Assembly: GCA_913776675.1 (NCBI GenBank)
Contig: CAJYRE010000576.1
Span: 1 to 8,660 of the forward strand
Source of the DNA: Rhizobiaceae bacterium
Lineage (GTDB): Bacteria; Pseudomonadota; Alphaproteobacteria; Rhizobiales; Rhizobiaceae
Direction of reading: 5' to 3'
DNA: 8,660 nucleotides
The position numbers and the translations under genes were made by a program. Positions 6,824 through 8,660 of the stretch are shown piece after piece (position 1 is the first letter of the stretch; every line of letters begins with the position of its first letter). Below the pieces are notes generated by a model that was given only the letters and a program-made list of their open reading frames with translations, searched no databases and had not been told where the DNA came from.

Positions 6824-7014
6824 TTATACAGCGAAAGTCACGAATTCATAAAACACGGATTGTCCTGCGGTGGAGAATTGACCCTTTCGGATCATATGAG
6901 CGACTTCAATTCCATTCAATACAGCGGATGCTGATGAAAAAGATTTGAAGCCTTTCGGTGGCACTGTAACGTTAACCGCACATCGATCAACATGTGGGAT
7001 CTGGGTGAATGACC
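6824..7014 (-). pseudogene. IS6-family transposase, C-terminal fragment
   Basis: Minus-strand translation ending at TAA 6826-6824 gives the IS6-style tail GFKSFSSASAVLNGIE followed by VAHMIRKGQFSTAGQS and VFYEF. IS6 transposases are DDE enzymes of about 230-260 residues that mobilise the element by cointegrate formation. Only some 60 residues remain, and no start codon belongs to it. Upstream of GFKSF the sequence is degenerate: the block expected to contain the catalytic Glu before Asp-His-Arg reads IPHVDRCAV, apparently with His in place of Glu, and small indels are likely. The piece is non-functional. Confidence 0.68.
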
Positions 7015-7213
7015 AGATTTAGCCTTCCATTTATAGATGCTCGCATCGCTGACGCCATGCTTGCGGCAAAGCTCCGACACCAGCGTGCCTGCCTCGTGCT
7101 CCTTCAATATCCCGATAATCTGCTCGTCTGTAAAACGGTTGCGCTTCATTCTCTGGTCCTCTCAAGCGGACAGATCTAACTTCAATATGGATTATTTCAA
7201 CGGGGCAAGGTCA
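7015..7213 (-). mobile_element. Truncated IS3-family insertion sequence (left end only)
   Basis: The segment contains the 5' part of an IS3-family orfA plus its leader. On the minus strand the element may begin at 7213 with TGACCTTGCCCCGTTGAAAT, which resembles IS3-family (IS407-like) ends that start TGA followed by a C-rich run. Intact elements are about 1.2 kb with orfA and orfB, so more than 80 percent is lost. The exact outer boundary is an inference because no partner repeat is present. Confidence 0.6.
7018..7149 (-). pseudogene. IS3-family OrfA, N-terminal fragment
   Basis: The 44 codons from ATG 7149 encode a helix-turn-helix of the OrfA type: MKRNRFTDEQIIGILKEHEA, then ELCRKHGVSDASIYKWKAK. 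OrfA normally has about 88-100 residues, binds the terminal repeats, and is fused to the OrfB integrase by programmed frameshifting. Here similarity stops after KWKAK, and the frame continues into IS6-derived sequence as about 33 unrelated residues to a stop at 6916. The AGAGGAC stretch upstream (7157-7163) is a fair ribosome binding site, so a short chimeric peptide could be made, but a function is not expected. Confidence 0.78.
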
Positions 7214-7287
7214 GTGCAGCAACCCCCTCAAGGATCACCTGCTTTCAAATCGACATGTCCACGCGCCTTGGATGGTCAAAAGCGACT
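7214..7287. other. Spacer between IS3 remnant and lysR stop, no gene
   Basis: I see no coding frame, hairpin with T-run or recognisable repeat here. It is probably the native sequence downstream of lysR, into which the insertion elements arrived. Confidence 0.4.
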
Positions 7288-8163
7288 TTAACCATTCGCT
7301 TCCAAAAGCGGTCGTATCAGCGGGTTGGGGAAGCGGCGTTTGATGGTCACCGCATAGAAGGATTCGATCATGCCCGGCAGCGCATCGAATTCCACCAGCG
7401 TGCCAGCCTCCAGCTCGCCCTTGACGACGATGGGTGGAAGCACGGCAAGCCCCCCACCTTCGCGCGCCAGAAGACGCATCATCGCCATGTCATCCACCTC
7501 GGCGGCGATCTGCGGTGTCAGTCCAAGCTTTTCCACCAGCGCGTCGAACTGGGCGCGCACACCGCTTTCCAAGGTGGGCAGAATAACCGGATGCACGGCC
7601 AAAAGGTCAGCGAGCATGGCTCCGCGCGCGCCATAGGAGGGCTTGCCGATCAGGCTGACCCGTTGCTGATAAACATGCTGGGCAATGAACGGGGTGAGCG
7701 AATCGGTCATCGGCGCCTGATTGAGCAGCACAATGTCGAGATTGAGCGTTTCCAAGGCGGCCAGCAATTCGCCTGTGCTGCCGGATCGCAGGATCATATC
7801 GACGTTGCTCATGCCCAGAATGGGCCGCAAAAACTCCATCTGAAAGTTGCGCGACAGCGTTGCCAGCGCACCGATGCGAATGCTGCGACGGCTGGTGCCT
7901 GTATGTTTGAGCGTTTCCACCAGTTCTTCACCGGCAGCAAAAATGGTGTCGGCGTGGTCAAGGGCAATGCGCCCGGCCTCTGTCAGATAAAGCTGACGCC
8001 CACGCCGCTCGAACAGCGCATGGCCAAGCCGCTCCTCCAACTGCTTGATTTGAATGGACAAGGCGGATTGCGACAGATTGAGCCGCTCGGCCGTACGCGT
8101 GAGGTTGCCATCGTGGGCGACAGCACGAAAATAACGCAGATGATGATAGTTCAAATCAACCAT
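7288..8163 (-). CDS. LysR-type transcriptional regulator next to the DabB-like gene
   Basis: A 291-residue LysR-family regulator of normal length. The winged helix-turn-helix occupies about residues 5-63 (LNYHHLRYF, then LTRTAERLNLSQSALS, IQIKQLEERLGHALFERRGR), followed by the linker helix (about 65-90) and a periplasmic-binding-protein-like effector domain (about 93-291). The start at 8163 is secure because the family fold begins at residue 3 and no other start fits. No ribosome binding site precedes it: the preceding bases are a palindrome containing TATAAA (minus strand, 8177-8172) that could be the -10 of a leaderless transcript. The gene diverges from the NuoL/DabB-like gene with a 121-bp spacer, the classic layout in which a LysR protein activates its neighbour and represses itself. 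By analogy with LysR regulators beside DAB carbon-pump genes it may respond to CO2 or bicarbonate status; the ligand is unknown. It is visibly GC-richer than the glycan operon. Confidence 0.93.
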   Translation of the reverse strand: MVDLNYHHLRYFRAVAHDGNLTRTAERLNLSQSALSIQIKQLEERLGHALFERRGRQLYLTEAGRIALDHADTIFAAGEELVETLKHTGTSRRSIRIGALATLSRNFQMEFLRPILGMSNVDMILRSGSTGELLAALETLNLDIVLLNQAPMTDSLTPFIAQHVYQQRVSLIGKPSYGARGAMLADLLAVHPVILPTLESGVRAQFDALVEKLGLTPQIAAEVDDMAMMRLLAREGGGLAVLPPIVVKGELEAGTLVEFDALPGMIESFYAVTIKRRFPNPLIRPLLEANG

Positions 8164-8164
8164 A

Positions 8165-8181
8165 GTTCTATTTTATAGAAC
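8165..8181. promoter_or_regulatory. LysR-type operator dyad abutting the lysR start
   Basis: GTTCTATTTTATAGAAC has perfect 7-bp arms around a 3-bp centre and contains T-N11-A (8167 to 8179), the LysR-family recognition pattern. It ends one base from the lysR ATG and includes a possible -10 (TATAAA) for lysR, so binding would repress lysR transcription. Its distance from the plus-strand start (over 100 bp) also fits an upstream activation site for the DabB-like gene. Binding by the adjacent regulator is inferred. Confidence 0.65.
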
Positions 8182-8206
8182 GAAATCTCAAAAACAATGA
8201 ATTTTT

Positions 8207-8243
8207 CTTGTGATGCTGCGGCTGCTAACTGATCTTTCACAAG
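8207..8243. repeat. Second inverted repeat in the lysR-dabB spacer
   Basis: CTTGTGA (8207-8213) and TCACAAG (8237-8243) are perfect 7-bp complements separated by 23 bp. They fall in the region where the plus-strand promoter should lie. This could be a second regulator site or two half-sites; chance occurrence is possible at this arm length and spacing. Confidence 0.35.
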
Positions 8244-8284
8244 CCCGCCGCTCTGGTGTCGGTGGGCAAGATCGGAGAAAGTCT

Positions 8285-8660
8285 GTGACCCACGCCTTGC
8301 CCCTTCTCGCGCCGCTCTTTTTGGTTGCGGCATCGCTTTTTTCCTGCTTCTCGCCAGCAACGAGACCACGCCTGGCTATCAAGGTGGCTGAACTGGCAGC
8401 CATCGGTGCCATGGGCATCGCCCTGGTCTCCATTGTCGTGCTGGTCCGAGACGGAGCGGCAACGGGACCGATGTTTGGCGTCGGCATCTTCACCTTCGGG
8501 TCGCGTCTTGATCCCGTCAGCCTCGTCATGCTCAGTCTGGTTTCCTTTATTGGCTGGGTGGTGCTGCGGTATGCGGGAACCTTTCTGGATGGCGAAGCGC
8601 GGCAAGGCCCCTTCACCGGCTGGATGACCGCAACGCTCGCAGCCGTTCTCTTTCTCGTTC
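8285..8660 (+). CDS. dabB: NuoL-family membrane protein, DabB-like, N-terminal 125 residues (3' end outside window)
   Basis: Inner-membrane protein related to the proton-pumping NuoL/MrpA subunits. In DAB systems DabB pairs with DabA (UPF0753/DUF2309) and uses the proton gradient to drive one-way conversion of CO2 to bicarbonate in the cytoplasm. Start: GTG at 8285, with GGAG at 8274-8277, seven bases upstream; it fits because helix 1 begins at residue 5. Hydrophobic segments are seen at about 5-25, 35-54, 77-96 and from 112 on. FTFGSRLDPVSLVML (69-83) is the typical entry to the antiporter-like core. The loop YAGTFLDGEARQGPFTG (96-112) is what I recognise from stand-alone DabB-type proteins rather than complex I NuoL. 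A divergent LysR gene is the usual neighbour in such loci. An Mrp antiporter or hydrogenase subunit is the alternative; finding DUF2309 downstream would settle it. High GC, as in lysR. Confidence 0.8.
   Translation, partial: MTHALPLLAPLFLVAASLFSCFSPATRPRLAIKVAELAAIGAMGIALVSIVVLVRDGAATGPMFGVGIFTFGSRLDPVSLVMLSLVSFIGWVVLRYAGTFLDGEARQGPFTGWMTATLAAVLFLV

Larger units (their letters stand above)
6770..7014 (-). mobile_element. Truncated IS6-family insertion sequence (right end only)
   Basis: The segment keeps a terminal repeat (6770-6783) and the last part of a transposase gene on the minus strand. An intact IS6 element is roughly 800 bp, so about two thirds is gone. The break coincides with the IS3 remnant, within a few bases of 7011-7017, so one event such as insertion followed by deletion probably joined them. 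Confidence 0.65.

Noticed and set aside
6748..6948. 66-residue plus-strand open frame in the IS6 remnant
   Set aside because: It is opposite the IS6 transposase tail and shows no protein family features.
7255..8178. 307-residue open frame opposite lysR
   Set aside because: It mirrors the GC-rich lysR gene on the other strand, is rich in Gln, His and Arg as antisense frames are, and has no recognisable domain. The lysR reading is unambiguous.
8188..8616. Overlapping minus-strand open frames opposite the DabB-like gene
   Set aside because: Two overlapping low-complexity frames in different phases, both opposite a hydrophobic, well-motifed membrane protein; typical of GC-rich antisense.
1..8660. 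CRISPR array, tRNA, rRNA, riboswitch or replication origin
   Set aside because: No regularly spaced repeats, cloverleaf pattern, rRNA motifs or iteron clusters were seen on reading either strand.

Overview
The window looks like a chromosomal segment of an alphaproteobacterium. The case rests on protein style: a Rhizobiales-like acetolactate synthase, an IS3 OrfA and an IS6 transposase tail of the kind common in rhizobia, sphingomonads and acetic acid bacteria, and a LysR gene divergent from a NuoL-like DabB gene. Genus cannot be fixed from the sequence alone.

Left block (1-2795, all minus strand, read right to left): a TetR-family repressor, then a 12-helix MFS transporter, then the first 274 codons of an acetolactate synthase large subunit that runs off the window edge. 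Gaps are about 70 bp, so tetR and the MFS gene form a plausible regulator-efflux pair, and the acetolactate synthase could be read through from them.

Central block (2796-6705, plus strand): a regulatory region rich in dyads, then a tight two-gene operon. The first gene is a fusion of an FkbM-type SAM methyltransferase domain with a GT2 glycosyltransferase domain. The second is a large protein with an N-terminal HAD phosphatase-like domain and a conserved but poorly understood C-terminal region (COG5610-like). Five bases separate them. Together they look like a small surface-glycan (capsule, LPS, EPS or flagellar glycan) modification module. Parts of this block look more AT-rich than the genes to its right, which suggests an accessory insertion.

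Mobile-element scar (about 6770-7213): the 3' end of an IS6-family element abuts the 5' end of an IS3-family element. Both are truncated and dead.

Right block (7288-8660): a LysR-type regulator on the minus strand faces a NuoL-family membrane protein on the plus strand that resembles DabB, the proton-channel-like subunit of the DAB inorganic-carbon pump. It is cut by the window end, and dabA would be expected just outside. The 121-bp divergent spacer has a perfect 17-bp LysR-type dyad directly against the lysR start codon, which has no ribosome binding site, so lysR may be translated leaderless and autoregulated.

No tRNA, rRNA, CRISPR array or convincing factor-independent terminator was found.
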